Of a DNA stretch of 64,000 bases, positions 1-10,313 are shown piece after piece. Source of the stretch: Guillardia theta CCMP2712 (lineage: Eukaryota; Cryptophyceae; Pyrenomonadales; Geminigeraceae); contig NW_005434642.1 of NCBI RefSeq assembly GCF_000315625.1, positions 361,179 to 425,178 of the forward strand. Direction: 5' to 3'. The number at the start of each line of letters is the position of its first letter. Position 1 is the first letter of the stretch. A program made the translations under genes and the position numbers. Under the pieces are notes generated by a model, which saw only the letters and a list, made by a program, of their open reading frames with translations, searched no databases and was not told the DNA's origin.

Positions 1-3000
1 AGCATCTTCAGGACGTTCCAGGACTCCATCCCGCGAAGTGTCGTCATGCTGCTCTCCGCCATCTACTCCGACAACGTGGACCTGTGCTACAACGTAGAAG
101 AGAGCCTGATCTCGCACGTGACCGACTTGATGCAGGATGAGGTGGACGTCTGCTACCTCAACTTCCTGCAGGTGCTCATCCACCCCAAGCAGCAGATCCT
201 GCGGAGGAATCAGAACCTCGTGACCAAGTACCTCGAGCTGAACAGCATCCAGCTCCCTCTCTTCCAGGGAGCCGCGGGCAGGAGCACAAGAGCTACGATG
301 CTGGATGATCCCAACACCTCCCAGGGAGTCCTGCGCTGCTACCTCGCGTCCATCCGCCTCCTTACTATGTGCATGAAGGAGTCCAACTTCGAGAACAAGG
401 CCCGGTTCCGGCGGGCCGGCAGCCCCCTGGCCATGTCACTGGACGACATCGTGGAGGATCTGAGGGATGAGAAGCTGCCGGCCAAGATCAAGGAAGCTCT
501 CCTCGCCTTCCTCACAGAGGCCTACGTCAGGGTCGACATGGTCAATGCCCACCTGCGCCTCCAGCTGGAGCTGTGCGACATCTTCGAGCACTTTGCGCGC
601 TCTATCGAGCTCTTGCCCTGCAGCCCGCAAGGGCACAAGACCCAGCTCCTGTCCAGCAGCGAGAGGTCCCTCCTCATCGTCGGGTACCTGGACTCGGCCC
701 AGGCTCTCTTCAGCTCTCTCCCACCTGCCGACCTGATGCAGAGAGACAACATCCGGGTGAAGGTCGGTGGGCACCTGCTGGAGGTTCTGCTGGACTTGCT
801 GGACAGTGACAGGAGGGTACTGCAAGCACACGAGGAGCTGAGAATCCTTGACCTGGTCTCGTTGCTGACCTCCAACCTGCGCTCCTCCTTTTCTCGCTTC
901 AAGTTCCTCCACCCCAAGTTCCAAGACGTGTTTGGCTTCTCTTCGTTGAAGATCAGCCTGAAGGACTCCAGCAGCTCGCACGCCGCTGGTTCGGCCTCGG
1001 AGCAGGAGGAGGACAAGCTGTTCGAGGAGAGCTGTGTGGCTGAGAGGAGAAAGGAGATCGAGAGGAGCCTTGAGGAGCAAGAGGAGAGGCGGCAGGGTCA
1101 GAAGCTGGACATTCCCAGCGGCGTCGTCGTGTTTGCCAACGAGTTCTTGAGATCGATGGAGTCGTGCGAGCATGATGAGGGGCAGCGGCTGAAGAATGCG
1201 TTCCTGGAGGGCAGCGCGAGAGGAGACGGGGGGGAGGGTAGCATCAGCTTCCAGCACATGCAGAGCTTGATCAGCATGCTGTCAAACTCGTCGAAGCTCT
1301 CCCACCAGCTGACGGAGAGGGCTCTCAAGATCGTCAAGGACCTTGTTATGATCCAGCAGAAGCAGAGCAGGGCTAACTGCACGGCGGAGGGGGAGGAGAA
1401 GAGGAGGTGGCTGAAGCACGGGATCGCGAAGATGGTGATTGAGATCATGTCGACGTCGCACAAGCAGGACAAGGTCGTGCTCGAGTGCCTCAACATCTCA
1501 AACTTCATGCTCGACAACGGGAAGGCGCCTTGCCAGGGGGCCTTCATGGAGCTGCTCAGGAGGGACGAGAAGAACTCGCTCTTTCAGAACCTGCGCGACC
1601 GCCTGGTGCGGGCTGAGAGGTCCCTCCCGATGCTCCAGAGCTCGTTCAACAAGTACTGCTCCGAGCTCTCGGCGCAGAGCAGCAACAAGGGGTTCGATTT
1701 GACGCTGGGAGGGATAGAAGAGATCATGAAGGAGGACAGGGCGAACGACGTCTTCTACGGCAGCCAGGTCCTCCTCATCCTCCGCTTCCTGCAGCTCCTG
1801 TGCGAGGGGCACAACAAGGACATGCAGGAGTACGTCCGGTTCCAGGGCAAGAAGTCGATCGATCTCGTCTCCTCCTGCGCTGAGTTCCTTGCCGCCTGCT
1901 CAAGGCACATGCACCCCTGCTCCATCGCCTTCGCCCTCCAGGGCGTTGACACGCTCATCGAGTTCGTCCAGAACCCTTGCTACAAGAACCAGCGGGCGCT
2001 GGTGGACACTCAGCTCCCGCACGTCCTCAACCAGTTCCTCCAGCTTATTCCCACCTGCAGCGTCCAGCTGGTGGACATCAGCAGGTACGAGGCGGACGTG
2101 GACGCGCTGAAGAACAAGTCGGTGACTCTCCTCCTCTCCCTCCTCGAGCGCGTCGACGACCCCTTCATCCCCGCCAGGATCCTCAAGGCCCTGGAGATCG
2201 ACAAGCTCATCATGCAGATGAACTCGCTGCAGGAGCAGTACCTTGCGGGGGACAACGCCAAGTTCCGCCACTACGAGGAGGGGAAGGTGGCTGTGGAGGA
2301 GATCAGTCAGCACGGGGCCTTCCAGGTCGCCTGCTCGCTGTTCATGCTGGTGGTGATGCTGCAGTACTTTGACAAGGAGGACGAGCACGACCTGGCCTCG
2401 AAGCTCAATGAGGAAGTCATCCAAGACTTCGTCCGCCTGCAGGCCAACTGCGGCTTCATCGAGATCTCCCGCGACGGGAAGCTGGAGAGGGTCTTCTTCC
2501 AGATCCCCGCCATCTGCCGTCACCTCAGCAGGGAAGCGAAGAACGACGTCCTGCGGGACCTGAACAGAGGCAACCACCAGGACCGCATGCTCGGGCTGGT
2601 GGAGAGCTCCCTCCTCCGGTACGACGAGATGGTGTACATGTACGAGCTGCACAAATCTGTCGTCTACGAGGCCTTCCACCGAGTCAGCAAGCACCTCGAC
2701 GTCTCGTTCTTCCTCAACGCTCTCCTCCTCAACTTCCTCATCCTCTTCGGATTCAGGTACAAGGACACCCAGTACGTCACCCTTGAGAACATGAGCAACA
2801 TCGTCCTGCCCGCCTCCTTCGTCAGCCCGATCCTGACCTTCGCTGCCTTTCAGTTGGTCCTGTGCCTGCTCAGGCTGAGCAGGTACATGATCGAATCAGG
2901 TTTCTTCCGAGTCAAAAAGATCTTCCTCTCTCGCCCGGACTACTACCAAGTCTACACGGAGCTCTACGGTGGCCCGAAGTACTTCTATCTCTTCGGCACA

Positions 3001-4329
3001 ATCCTCCTCACCGACAAGTTCCTCCTCCTCCTCCTCTTCTACTTGGTCATGAACCTGTTGGCCCTCTACCTCGGTTCCCAGGACCCCCGCTTTCTCTTCT
3101 TTCTCATCTCCCACCTTATCGACATGTTCCACCTCAGCCGCGCCCTTGGCAACGTCGTCAGGGCAGTGTCTAGCAGGGCCAACACCCTCCTGCAGACCGC
3201 GGCCCTCGCCTTTGTCATGATGTTCATCTACAGCGCCATCGGCTTCGTCCTCTTCCCAGAGTACTTCGCGTTCGAGGCGGCGGAGGTGCGCAACGGAGAC
3301 GAGATGAGCTACAACGTCAACTCGGCTCGCTGCGACTCAGTGTGGAAGTGCTTCCTGGTCGTGGTTGACATGGGGCTGCGCAAGGGAGACGTCGGAGGAG
3401 CGCTGGAGGACATCCAGTGGCGGAGCGTGATGCCGGGGACCACTGTGGAGCCCTGCTCCTCCCCTCCTGGTCTAGAGTACATGGGATGCCTCGGGATAGG
3501 TGGGATCGACGTGGGCCCGTACATCATCCTCCGCATCGCGTACACGACGACGTTCTTCATCTTGGTCAACACCATCCTCCTCAACATCATCTTCGGCATC
3601 ATCATCGATACGTTCGGGGAGCTGCGCAAGCAGAACCAGGACATGGAGGAGGACCTGAACCTCCGCTGCTTTATCTGCGGGCTGGAGAGGTACAGGTTCG
3701 AGATCAACTCGAGGGACGGGCTGGGGTTCGAGCAGCACGTGAAGAAGGACCACAACATCTGGGACTTCCTCTACTTCATCGTCTACCTCTCGCAGAAGAG
3801 CATCGACGAGCACACAGGCTTCGAGTCCTATGTCTTCAAGAAGCTCAACGACTTGGACGAGGCAGGAGGAGTGGTCAGGAAGCACATCCCCGACGTCTCC
3901 TGGATCCCTTGCAAGGAGGCCATGGTGCTCAAGGGCCGAGGGGGGGAGGAGGACGAGCAGTCGCTCGCTGCCAGGCTGGTGAAGCTGGGAAAGGAGATCA
4001 AAAGTCTTGCAAGCAGCACGCAGGCACACCTGCAGGCGCTGCTGTTCACGGCCGAGAGCGGTGCTCAGTTTGAGGAGGAGGAGGAGGAGGAGGAGGAGGA
4101 GGATTATGATGAGGATGATGATCATGGTGGATATGATGATGAGTATGGAGAAGGGAAGGAGGAGGAGGAGGAGGAGGAGGAGGAGGAGGAGGAGAGTGAG
4201 AGGCGGGACCTTCATGACAGCAGGGCGTCTTCTCCGCTATCGGACATCGTCAGGGAGGATGGAGAACAAGACAGCGAAGAAGGTGCGAGAAGAGACAGTG
4301 GGGATTTTCTCATTCCCGGGGTATTCTAG
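1..4329 (+). CDS. Inositol 1,4,5-trisphosphate receptor-type Ca2+ release channel, 3' part
   Basis: Ligand-gated Ca2+ release channel, expected in ER or a related store. The frame is open from base 1 (first ATG at 46), so the N-terminal IP3-binding region lies upstream of the window. Residues below count from that ATG. An armadillo/RIH-like solenoid fills most of 1-870, including the RIH-associated signature LLCEGHNKDMQEYVRFQ near 583-599. Six membrane segments follow (about 885-1195), ending in a pore helix and a long S6 (FIIxxTF-type end). The cytosolic tail has CFICGLE at 1208 and a paired-His motif (EQHVKKDHNIWDF) near 1225-1237, the linker zinc site typical of IP3 receptors. This argues against a ryanodine receptor. 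The pore loop reads GLRKGDVGGA (1110-1119), where animal receptors have GLRSGGGVGD. The C-terminus is a Glu-rich low-complexity tail. Convergent with the next gene. Confidence 0.93.
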   Translation, partial: SIFRTFQDSIPRSVVMLLSAIYSDNVDLCYNVEESLISHVTDLMQDEVDVCYLNFLQVLIHPKQQILRRNQNLVTKYLELNSIQLPLFQGAAGRSTRATMLDDPNTSQGVLRCYLASIRLLTMCMKESNFENKARFRRAGSPLAMSLDDIVEDLRDEKLPAKIKEALLAFLTEAYVRVDMVNAHLRLQLELCDIFEHFARSIELLPCSPQGHKTQLLSSSERSLLIVGYLDSAQALFSSLPPADLMQRDNIRVKVGGHLLEVLLDLLDSDRRVLQAHEELRILDLVSLLTSNLRSSFSRFKFLHPKFQDVFGFSSLKISLKDSSSSHAAGSASEQEEDKLFEESCVAERRKEIERSLEEQEERRQGQKLDIPSGVVVFANEFLRSMESCEHDEGQRLKNAFLEGSARGDGGEGSISFQHMQSLISMLSNSSKLSHQLTERALKIVKDLVMIQQKQSRANCTAEGEEKRRWLKHGIAKMVIEIMSTSHKQDKVVLECLNISNFMLDNGKAPCQGAFMELLRRDEKNSLFQNLRDRLVRAERSLPMLQSSFNKYCSELSAQSSNKGFDLTLGGIEEIMKEDRANDVFYGSQVLLILRFLQLLCEGHNKDMQEYVRFQGKKSIDLVSSCAEFLAACSRHMHPCSIAFALQGVDTLIEFVQNPCYKNQRALVDTQLPHVLNQFLQLIPTCSVQLVDISRYEADVDALKNKSVTLLLSLLERVDDPFIPARILKALEIDKLIMQMNSLQEQYLAGDNAKFRHYEEGKVAVEEISQHGAFQVACSLFMLVVMLQYFDKEDEHDLASKLNEEVIQDFVRLQANCGFIEISRDGKLERVFFQIPAICRHLSREAKNDVLRDLNRGNHQDRMLGLVESSLLRYDEMVYMYELHKSVVYEAFHRVSKHLDVSFFLNALLLNFLILFGFRYKDTQYVTLENMSNIVLPASFVSPILTFAAFQLVLCLLRLSRYMIESGFFRVKKIFLSRPDYYQVYTELYGGPKYFYLFGTILLTDKFLLLLLFYLVMNLLALYLGSQDPRFLFFLISHLIDMFHLSRALGNVVRAVSSRANTLLQTAALAFVMMFIYSAIGFVLFPEYFAFEAAEVRNGDEMSYNVNSARCDSVWKCFLVVVDMGLRKGDVGGALEDIQWRSVMPGTTVEPCSSPPGLEYMGCLGIGGIDVGPYIILRIAYTTTFFILVNTILLNIIFGIIIDTFGELRKQNQDMEEDLNLRCFICGLERYRFEINSRDGLGFEQHVKKDHNIWDFLYFIVYLSQKSIDEHTGFESYVFKKLNDLDEAGGVVRKHIPDVSWIPCKEAMVLKGRGGEEDEQSLAARLVKLGKEIKSLASSTQAHLQALLFTAESGAQFEEEEEEEEEEDYDEDDDHGGYDDEYGEGKEEEEEEEEEEEESERRDLHDSRASSPLSDIVREDGEQDSEEGARRDSGDFLIPGVF

Positions 4330-4588
4330 AGCCTCAAGTTAACGAAGAGAGTTCGGAAGTTGTTGGGTGGATGAGGAGGAGGGAGAGATTATGAGGGTAA
4401 GGAGGAAGGAGGGAGGGAGGAAGCACATCGTTTGAAAGCGCGTAATGATGGCGATTGGAGGTTGAAACATCTCGATTATATCGTACTATCCCCTTCCTTC
4501 ACCTTGTCTTGATCCTCCCTCCCTCCAGATTTTTTCTCCTCCATCTCACCCACCGCGACTGCCCGGGTCTCCTTCGATCCCTCTCGCC

Positions 4589-6406
4589 TCAATCATCGCC
4601 CGCTGATCCCTGCTTGCCCATCCCTTCTCCCAGGATCTGCATCGTCTTCCTTACCAGCTGCCGCTGCCGCAAATTCTCCAAGTCAGGATCTGATCTGCTT
4701 GTGAGCATGCTGGCTGTACTGGAACTCTCCTCCCTCTCCCCAAGCCTGTCCACCAGGGCCTTGATCGTCTTCCCCGAGCTGTACAGCGTCGTTGCCCGCC
4801 CTCCCTCTCTGCTCCCCTCCATCCCCGCCCTTGAGCCGCCATGGTTGGAGCGCCTTGCGACTTCCTGCAGACTCTGGGCGTCAGAGGGGAAGAGAACAAG
4901 AGGACTTTGTACCGAGGTCCCTTGCGAGAAAGTGGAGCCTGCGGTCAGCCTCTTGTCTGTGTTTCCGAAGACGTACCGGGGGGCTCCGTACCTGGGGGGA
5001 GTCTTGGTACTGTCCTGGAGGACCGAGCTCCTCAGCCAGGAGGCGTCAAGCCTCCGAGGAGAGTCGCTGCTGCCGTTGATGGGGAGGACGGGGGCCGAGC
5101 TCAAGAACTCCTCTTCGCTTTCCTTCTCCAAGTTCTCCATGGACGGCGCGGTCCCAAGGGGCGACCGGGCCTGTGACAGGTCAGTAGACGACTCGTAGGA
5201 CGAGCTCTTGTGTGTAGGGACGAAGTGCCTTCGCCGCTCAAGGAAGCAGCGGCTGTCGTCTTCCACCTGCGTCTCATCGATCAGGTAGCTCTCCCTTGTC
5301 TTCTCCGCAAGGAGGGGGCTAGGAGCTGAGAAGATGTCGGCGGAGATGCTGCTGCACGTGAAGGTTTTCTCGTTCAGATCCCCTTCCAGGTGGTGCAGCA
5401 GGACGATCTCGTCCCTCTGCAGCATCTCCAGCCTCTTGGCTGATCCCTCCCATGCTGCCTTCATCTCCGGGTTCCAGTCAGCCGCCCACCTCCTGTAGTT
5501 GCTCTTCATGAAGTCTTTCACGCTGGTGATCCTCTCCCTGGCAACCCGTGGAGTGCTCGCCATGCTGCTGCCAGACGAGCTGCTGGAGTTTTCTTCCTGA
5601 AGGGACGACACGCGCGGAGCCTCATCGCCCACTCTCGGATCAGGCGACAGCACATCGCAGCTAAGAAGCTTGTGCTCTATGATCAGCTTGTACTCCTCGT
5701 TCTCCTTGAGCTCGATGTCGTCTGGTTTCTTCTTGTCGACTGCGTCCACCTTCCATCCCTGCGATTCGCTAGCCGTGGGCAGCTTGCTCGTGCCGAGTCT
5801 TGTGGGAGCCTCATCGTGTTTGCTGCGCCAGAAGGGTGAGACGGTCTTGGAGGACACTTCGAGGGGTAGGCACAACATGGGCTGAAGGCGAAGTTTCCTT
5901 GGGGTGAGAGAAACATACTGGCAGGGGAGCTGGTCGTCTACCGGCGGAGTCGCAAAGCTCTGTCGGCTGGAGCTCAACCCTTGGGCGGTCGGGCCGATGA
6001 ACGACTCGTTGGCACTGATGACAGCTTGTTTGATGAAGCTTGTGGATGGCCTCTCAACCTTCTCTTTCCGATTGCCCTCGTACTTTTCCTGTTTCCTGTT
6101 CGACTTTAGCTCGATCTCCTTCTTGACAAGCTCCTCATACTCGTCGAACTCTGAGATGGTTTCGCCTAGCCTCTGGTTCCAACTCTTCATCTGCTGACTT
6201 CCCAGCCCAGACAGTGAGATGTCTTTGAGTTCCGAGTCGTAAACTAGCTTCCTGTTCGAACTCCTCTCAGTCAAGCTCGAGCGAGCCAGCACAGAATCTT
6301 CAGGAGCAGACTGATGCGCAAGCCTTGCGCTGAATGAAGACGTCTTCGACTCGTTCAAGCTCGGGCTCTTGCCAGCTTGCCAGAGCGATGGAACTTTCAC
6401 AACCAT
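4589..6406 (-). CDS. Orphan Ser-rich protein, 605 aa
   Basis: I recognise no family. A single uninterrupted frame of 605 residues starts at the first ATG of the frame. Composition is Ser/Glu/Lys-rich and mostly disordered-looking. Two stretches look more ordered. One is around 310-370 (SVKDFMKSNYRRWAADWNPE and onward), Trp- and charge-rich. The other is a C-terminal amphipathic helix with KTIKALVDRLGEREE followed by ENLRQRQLVRKTMQILGEG. No signal peptide or membrane segment is visible. It is convergent with the IP3 receptor (259 bp between stops) and divergent from the acidic-domain gene, sharing a 745-bp intergenic region. The whole-length open frame and aligned charge pattern support coding, but the function is unknown. 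Confidence 0.7.
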   Translation of the reverse strand: MVVKVPSLWQAGKSPSLNESKTSSFSARLAHQSAPEDSVLARSSLTERSSNRKLVYDSELKDISLSGLGSQQMKSWNQRLGETISEFDEYEELVKKEIELKSNRKQEKYEGNRKEKVERPSTSFIKQAVISANESFIGPTAQGLSSSRQSFATPPVDDQLPCQYVSLTPRKLRLQPMLCLPLEVSSKTVSPFWRSKHDEAPTRLGTSKLPTASESQGWKVDAVDKKKPDDIELKENEEYKLIIEHKLLSCDVLSPDPRVGDEAPRVSSLQEENSSSSSGSSMASTPRVARERITSVKDFMKSNYRRWAADWNPEMKAAWEGSAKRLEMLQRDEIVLLHHLEGDLNEKTFTCSSISADIFSAPSPLLAEKTRESYLIDETQVEDDSRCFLERRRHFVPTHKSSSYESSTDLSQARSPLGTAPSMENLEKESEEEFLSSAPVLPINGSSDSPRRLDASWLRSSVLQDSTKTPPRYGAPRYVFGNTDKRLTAGSTFSQGTSVQSPLVLFPSDAQSLQEVARRSNHGGSRAGMEGSREGGRATTLYSSGKTIKALVDRLGEREESSSTASMLTSRSDPDLENLRQRQLVRKTMQILGEGMGKQGSAGDD

Positions 6407-7151
6407 AACTTTTGTGCTGCCTACGTCGGGGACAGAGCAGCGAACTATTAAAACTTGTGATCGACACGCGCAAGTTTGCTGTTCAAGATCCAGTAAACGG
6501 TCATACTACCTCATTGAAGGAATGCTTCTTCGCGTTCAACCATTGTCTTGTTTCCCTCTCTTCTTCTCCTCGCTCGTCTCTTCTGTCTTGCTTTCCTGTC
6601 CCTCCCTTCACTGGTACCGCTTCATCGGAATTTGAATGCGGTCAAAAATTCTTGCCGCTACCAGTTTGTAACGGTCAATAACGGTAATTTCTCGTAACGT
6701 CTGTAACGGTGATTCCTTGGACCCTGCAGCCATGCACAAGCATCCGCTACCCTCGCCGCCGCACCCCCAACCCTTTCTCCTCCCCCTCTCACTTCCCCTT
6801 CCTGCTTCCATGCCCTTCCTCCCCCCCCCCCGTCCCCGTCCCTTCCTTCCCCACACACTCCTCCCCCTCCCCTCCCCTCGCCCTCCTATCCCCTCCCCCC
6901 CCCCCCCCTTCTCCTTCCTGCTTCCATGCCCTTCCTGCCGTTTTTCCATGCCCTTCCATGCCCTTCCATTAATTTCCGCTCCGTTCCGCTCCGTTCCGCT
7001 CCGTTCCACTCCCTTCCTTCTCCCTCCTTACCCCTTTCTCCATCCACCCCTCAACCTCTCCCCTTGTTACAGCTATGTTATGTTCTATTTTATTCTGACG
7101 AACATTCCTTTCCTAACTGATCTGATTGGGAGCAGGTAGCTTTCTTGTCCG
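6407..7151. promoter_or_regulatory. Divergent intergenic region with Myb-like site cluster and pyrimidine-rich repeats
   Basis: This 745-bp spacer separates two genes that start in opposite directions, so it presumably holds both promoters. Within about 40 bp it has TAACGG at 6669-6674, 6679-6684 and 6704-6709 plus TAACGT at 6695-6700. These are matches to the YAACKG Myb core. From about 6770 to 7040 the + strand is almost pure pyrimidine, with a short decamer repeat (TTCCGCTCCG, about four copies) at 6974-7010. No convincing gene is seen inside. Confidence 0.5.
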
Positions 7152-8666
7152 ATGTCTTCAAACGAGAACAAGCGGAAGGTGGAGAGTCCCACCGAAGAAG
7201 ACGAGGCCAGTGCAGCTAAGAAGCCAAAAGCAAGTGGTGAGCTGTTCTGAATATCTCAGCTTGTTGTGATGAAGGTTTTTCAGAAGAAGAAGGGGAAAAA
7301 CCGGATTCCACTCAAGAGAAAGATGTCAATGAACAGAAATCTGATGAAACCAAATCAGATCAGAATGGGCATACCAGTATCGAGACCGACTCAAAGCAAG
7401 AAGAGGCCAAGGGCGAGATTACCCCCGCGCAGGAGAAGCCAGTTGAGTCCTCATCGAAACTTCCGGAAGTTTTGGACTCGAAGCCGGCTACCAAGGCAAA
7501 GCTAGAATGGTTGTTCTCTACTGGCAAATGCAGGCGGGATGAGCTAGACTCTAAGATTGTTGCATCCTTGTGCGATTTCTCCGATTCCGTGGGCGTGCAG
7601 ATCATCGAACATTTTTGTGATGCCGACATGTCCACCATGCGGAGCAAGTCAGCGTTTCTTGCTGGAGTCATCAAGAGGTTCAGAACTGAAGGTGCGGCAG
7701 TCAGAGTCATGCATCCGATGGGCATGAACGTCCCTGCTGTACCTCCCCCTGCCTACACGGGCATGGTCTTCCAGCCTTCTCCCATGATCCCGCCAGCAGG
7801 ATTGATTCCCTCTGTCCAGCAGAAGCTGGATGCCTTGTTTGCCAGTGGAAAATGTGCCCGCAGTGACATCGATTCTCGGTGCATGGAGCAGGTACGCAGT
7901 GAGCTACTCACAAATTTCTGTTGATTTCTTTCTTGACAGTTGAGGGCACTGCCCGAACAATACGCCCTGGAAGTTGTGCAGAAATTCAATGAAGCAGACC
8001 TGTCGAGTATTCACAGTCGATCTGGTTTCTTCATGGGCATCATCAAGCGCTTCAGGGAGCAGGTCAGTTCTCTATGCTTATTGGTTTTGTCGCTGACTGG
8101 GGTTGTGTCAGGTTCAAGCATCGGATCCTAGTCTCACATCTCAGACCTTTCTCAGTCTGCCTTATTCTGTCCAAGCTAAGGTTGAAACAATGTTCCAATC
8201 GAACTTGGTATACAGAACGGACTTGGACGCAAAATGCTTCATGGAACTTTTGGCACTTCCCGAAGCGGTATGAATTCCTTGACATGACGTTGGGTGTAAC
8301 GGTCTGCTGCAGTCCGCACTTGAAGTCATCGAGAAGTTTTGTGAAGCCAATCTTCGGGACATCAGAAACAAGACTGCTTTCTTCCTTGGCATCGTCAAAC
8401 GTGTGAAGCAGTCAAACCCCTCGTTCTCGTACGGCATGGGAATGGCTCAAGGAAACATGGGCATGAGCGGTGGTCAACCCCAGGGGTATGGTGGAATGGC
8501 CGGAGGCTTTCAGAGCGGGATGATGGGGATGGGGATGGTGGGGTATCCGCAGATGCAGTCGAACTTTGGAATGCCTAACATGCAATATGGAGGGCAAGGT
8601 TCTGTTTATGATCCGAGTCAGGAGCAATCTCAATATCCGTATGGTGGACAGACTGGATATCCCTGA
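7152..8666 (+). CDS. Protein with three tandem hnRNP-Q-type acidic (NURR) domains, no RRM
   Basis: Five exons joined in phase: 7152-7236, 7284-7891, 7940-8062, 8112-8267, 8313-8666 (441 aa; introns about 45-50 nt). The N-terminus (1-95) is a Lys/Glu-rich acidic tail. Three copies of one helical module follow at about 101-162, 209-272 and 295-357. Each has a K-hh-hF-xSG/N start, an LD pair and a closing block such as NKTAFFLGIVKRVKQ. That block matches the acidic domain at the N-terminus of hnRNP Q/R (SYNCRIP family), whose conserved end reads NKSAFLCGVMK. The C-terminus (358-441) is Gly/Met/Gln/Tyr-rich low complexity, typical of RNA-binding proteins. No RNP1/RNP2 motif is present. Likely nuclear or cytoplasmic RNP factor; role inferred only from domain identity. 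Confidence 0.85.
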
Positions 8667-9305
8667 CCTCCTCATTCAAGCTTGCAACGCTCTCGATATT
8701 CGGTTTCGGGGAATTAAGCAGCTTGTTTTGACCCTTTGCAGATTTCTTGGTTTCTCTGTAGCGTCGCCTGGAAAGGATGGTCATGCCTCGCCAATCGAGT
8801 ATGCTTCTTGTATTTGCTCGCGGCATGCAGTCTCCACTCCTTGGTGATCCAGCCTGGCTTGCGCTTGCAGCTTGTGTTGACGCGTTGCCTGCCTCCTCTG
8901 CGTGCATCCTACCGCTTGCATGCAGCGCGACTGACAGATCTCATGCCCGCCAATCTTTTCGATTTGCTTGCCAGCTCTGAGAGGAGAGAGTGCTTGTCGC
9001 GCATGCTTGCTGCTCCTGCTGGCTCTGCTCGGCCCCATTGCGTGTGGATGCGATGATGGTTTGTGCGCTGCTCATGTTGCAAGCGGTCCTGGAGAAGGTT
9101 GACTGGAGCATGGCTCTTCATTGCGAGTGATTTCAATGATTCCTGAGTACTTAATATACACGTTTAATCTCAAACTTCTGTTATCAGTGTATGTTCCCAT
9201 ACGCACAACTTCAGTGAGTTGCCATGCCCTCCCCTTTCAAATCGTTCTGGGTACAGGCTGTACCATGTGGGGCATCAACACATGCTTCCAAGGCAGTGAT
9301 CAACC
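8667..9305. other. Intergenic, no gene seen
   Basis: Convergent spacer between the acidic-domain gene and the basic orphan protein. It probably holds both 3' UTRs. Only short frames with poor composition are present, and I see no tRNA-like or repeat structure. Confidence 0.5.
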
Positions 9306-10313
9306 TCACTTGGCAGCCACCTGCTTGTCATCACTTTCATTACTGCACTCCTTGGCTTTCTTGCGCGAGCACGTCTCATGACCAGGTTTTGGCAGTCGCC
9401 TCTTGGACTTGGTGGAGATTGACTTGATGCTCCTCGAGCTCCTGGCTTTCGGCCAACAGCTGCTTGAATCGTCGAGCAGCTTCACGATATAACGGAGATC
9501 CTCCGAGACAAAGCGATCTGTAACCGTCGCAAGGTAAGAAACAATCATCTTGGGCTGAGGATGCTGCGGCAGAATGCTCTGCAATCGGAAGGGCAACGTG
9601 ACGAGGGGGGTAACGTGCCGATGCCCGTCACCCTGATCTTCAACGTACTTGCGCACGAATATTCCTGCCTTGGGGTTGAAGTGAAGGTAATGCTCTCGAT
9701 CTCCAACCGTCGGGCTCTTGTCAGTATGATTCGCCTTGATATGAACATTCCATGGGCGGTCGGAAGCCAGCAAATTCATCCCCTCCTCCACCGTCCGCAG
9801 GTTCTCCAGCGCACAACTGTGCTCAGTCAATTTGTCTGCAAAGGTTGAGATTCTCTTGAGACAGGGCTCGATGACATTCCAGAGCTCGAGCTCAACTTTG
9901 AGTAGCTCCCGTCTCCGGTCGTGTGCATGCACTTTGTAGACGATCATGTCCAGACATCGAAGCAGAGCCCCTTGACGCCTCCAGCAATCATCCGGCAGGT
10001 CCCGCCCCTGCCCCTCCCAAACGATCGTATCGAACAGCTCGTGCTCTTGTCGCGGCTTCAACAGGAAGACCTTCTCACAATCTACTATCACCTCCTTGCA
10101 CTTCTCAAGCATACAGTGGATCACGTCAGGGTACAGGTCCGAGAAGTGAATCAGCGCAGGAACGATGCTCGAACGCGGTGGCAACGTGAGGCAACGCTTA
10201 TCCCGCCTCTTGAAAACGAACCTCTCGCAGGCCCGCATGTTGAAGAACTTCAAGGGCGCAGCCTCTGCCGGACTGTTGTCCAGATGACGAGCATCAATGT
10301 GCGCCTTCACCAT
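9306..10313 (-). CDS. Orphan protein with basic nuclear-type C-terminus
   Basis: The family is not recognised. The start was set at the ATG at 10313 (MVKAHIDARHLDN). The frame stays open upstream to 10445, but that stretch contains pyrimidine-tract/AG sites (for example tatttttcag and gttggttgcag) and may be intronic, so an upstream exon is possible. The product is about 335 aa. The body is mixed helical with several Cys and His (FFNMRACERFVFKRRDKRCL, HCMLEKCKEVIVDC). The tail, about residues 280-335, is strongly basic with Lys/Arg clusters (KSKRRLPKP, SRKKAKE) that resemble nuclear localisation signals. No signal peptide or membrane span. Confidence 0.6.
   Translation of the reverse strand: MVKAHIDARHLDNSPAEAAPLKFFNMRACERFVFKRRDKRCLTLPPRSSIVPALIHFSDLYPDVIHCMLEKCKEVIVDCEKVFLLKPRQEHELFDTIVWEGQGRDLPDDCWRRQGALLRCLDMIVYKVHAHDRRRELLKVELELWNVIEPCLKRISTFADKLTEHSCALENLRTVEEGMNLLASDRPWNVHIKANHTDKSPTVGDREHYLHFNPKAGIFVRKYVEDQGDGHRHVTPLVTLPFRLQSILPQHPQPKMIVSYLATVTDRFVSEDLRYIVKLLDDSSSCWPKARSSRSIKSISTKSKRRLPKPGHETCSRKKAKECSNESDDKQVAAK

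Noticed and set aside
436-1257. Long antisense frame opposite the IP3 receptor
   Set aside because: Leu/Gln/Glu-biased shadow of a GC-rich coding strand with no domain; the + strand protein is clearly conserved.
1-4329. Ryanodine receptor assignment
   Set aside because: The C-terminal CFICGLE plus paired-His linker is the IP3-receptor form; no RyR-specific domain is visible in this part.
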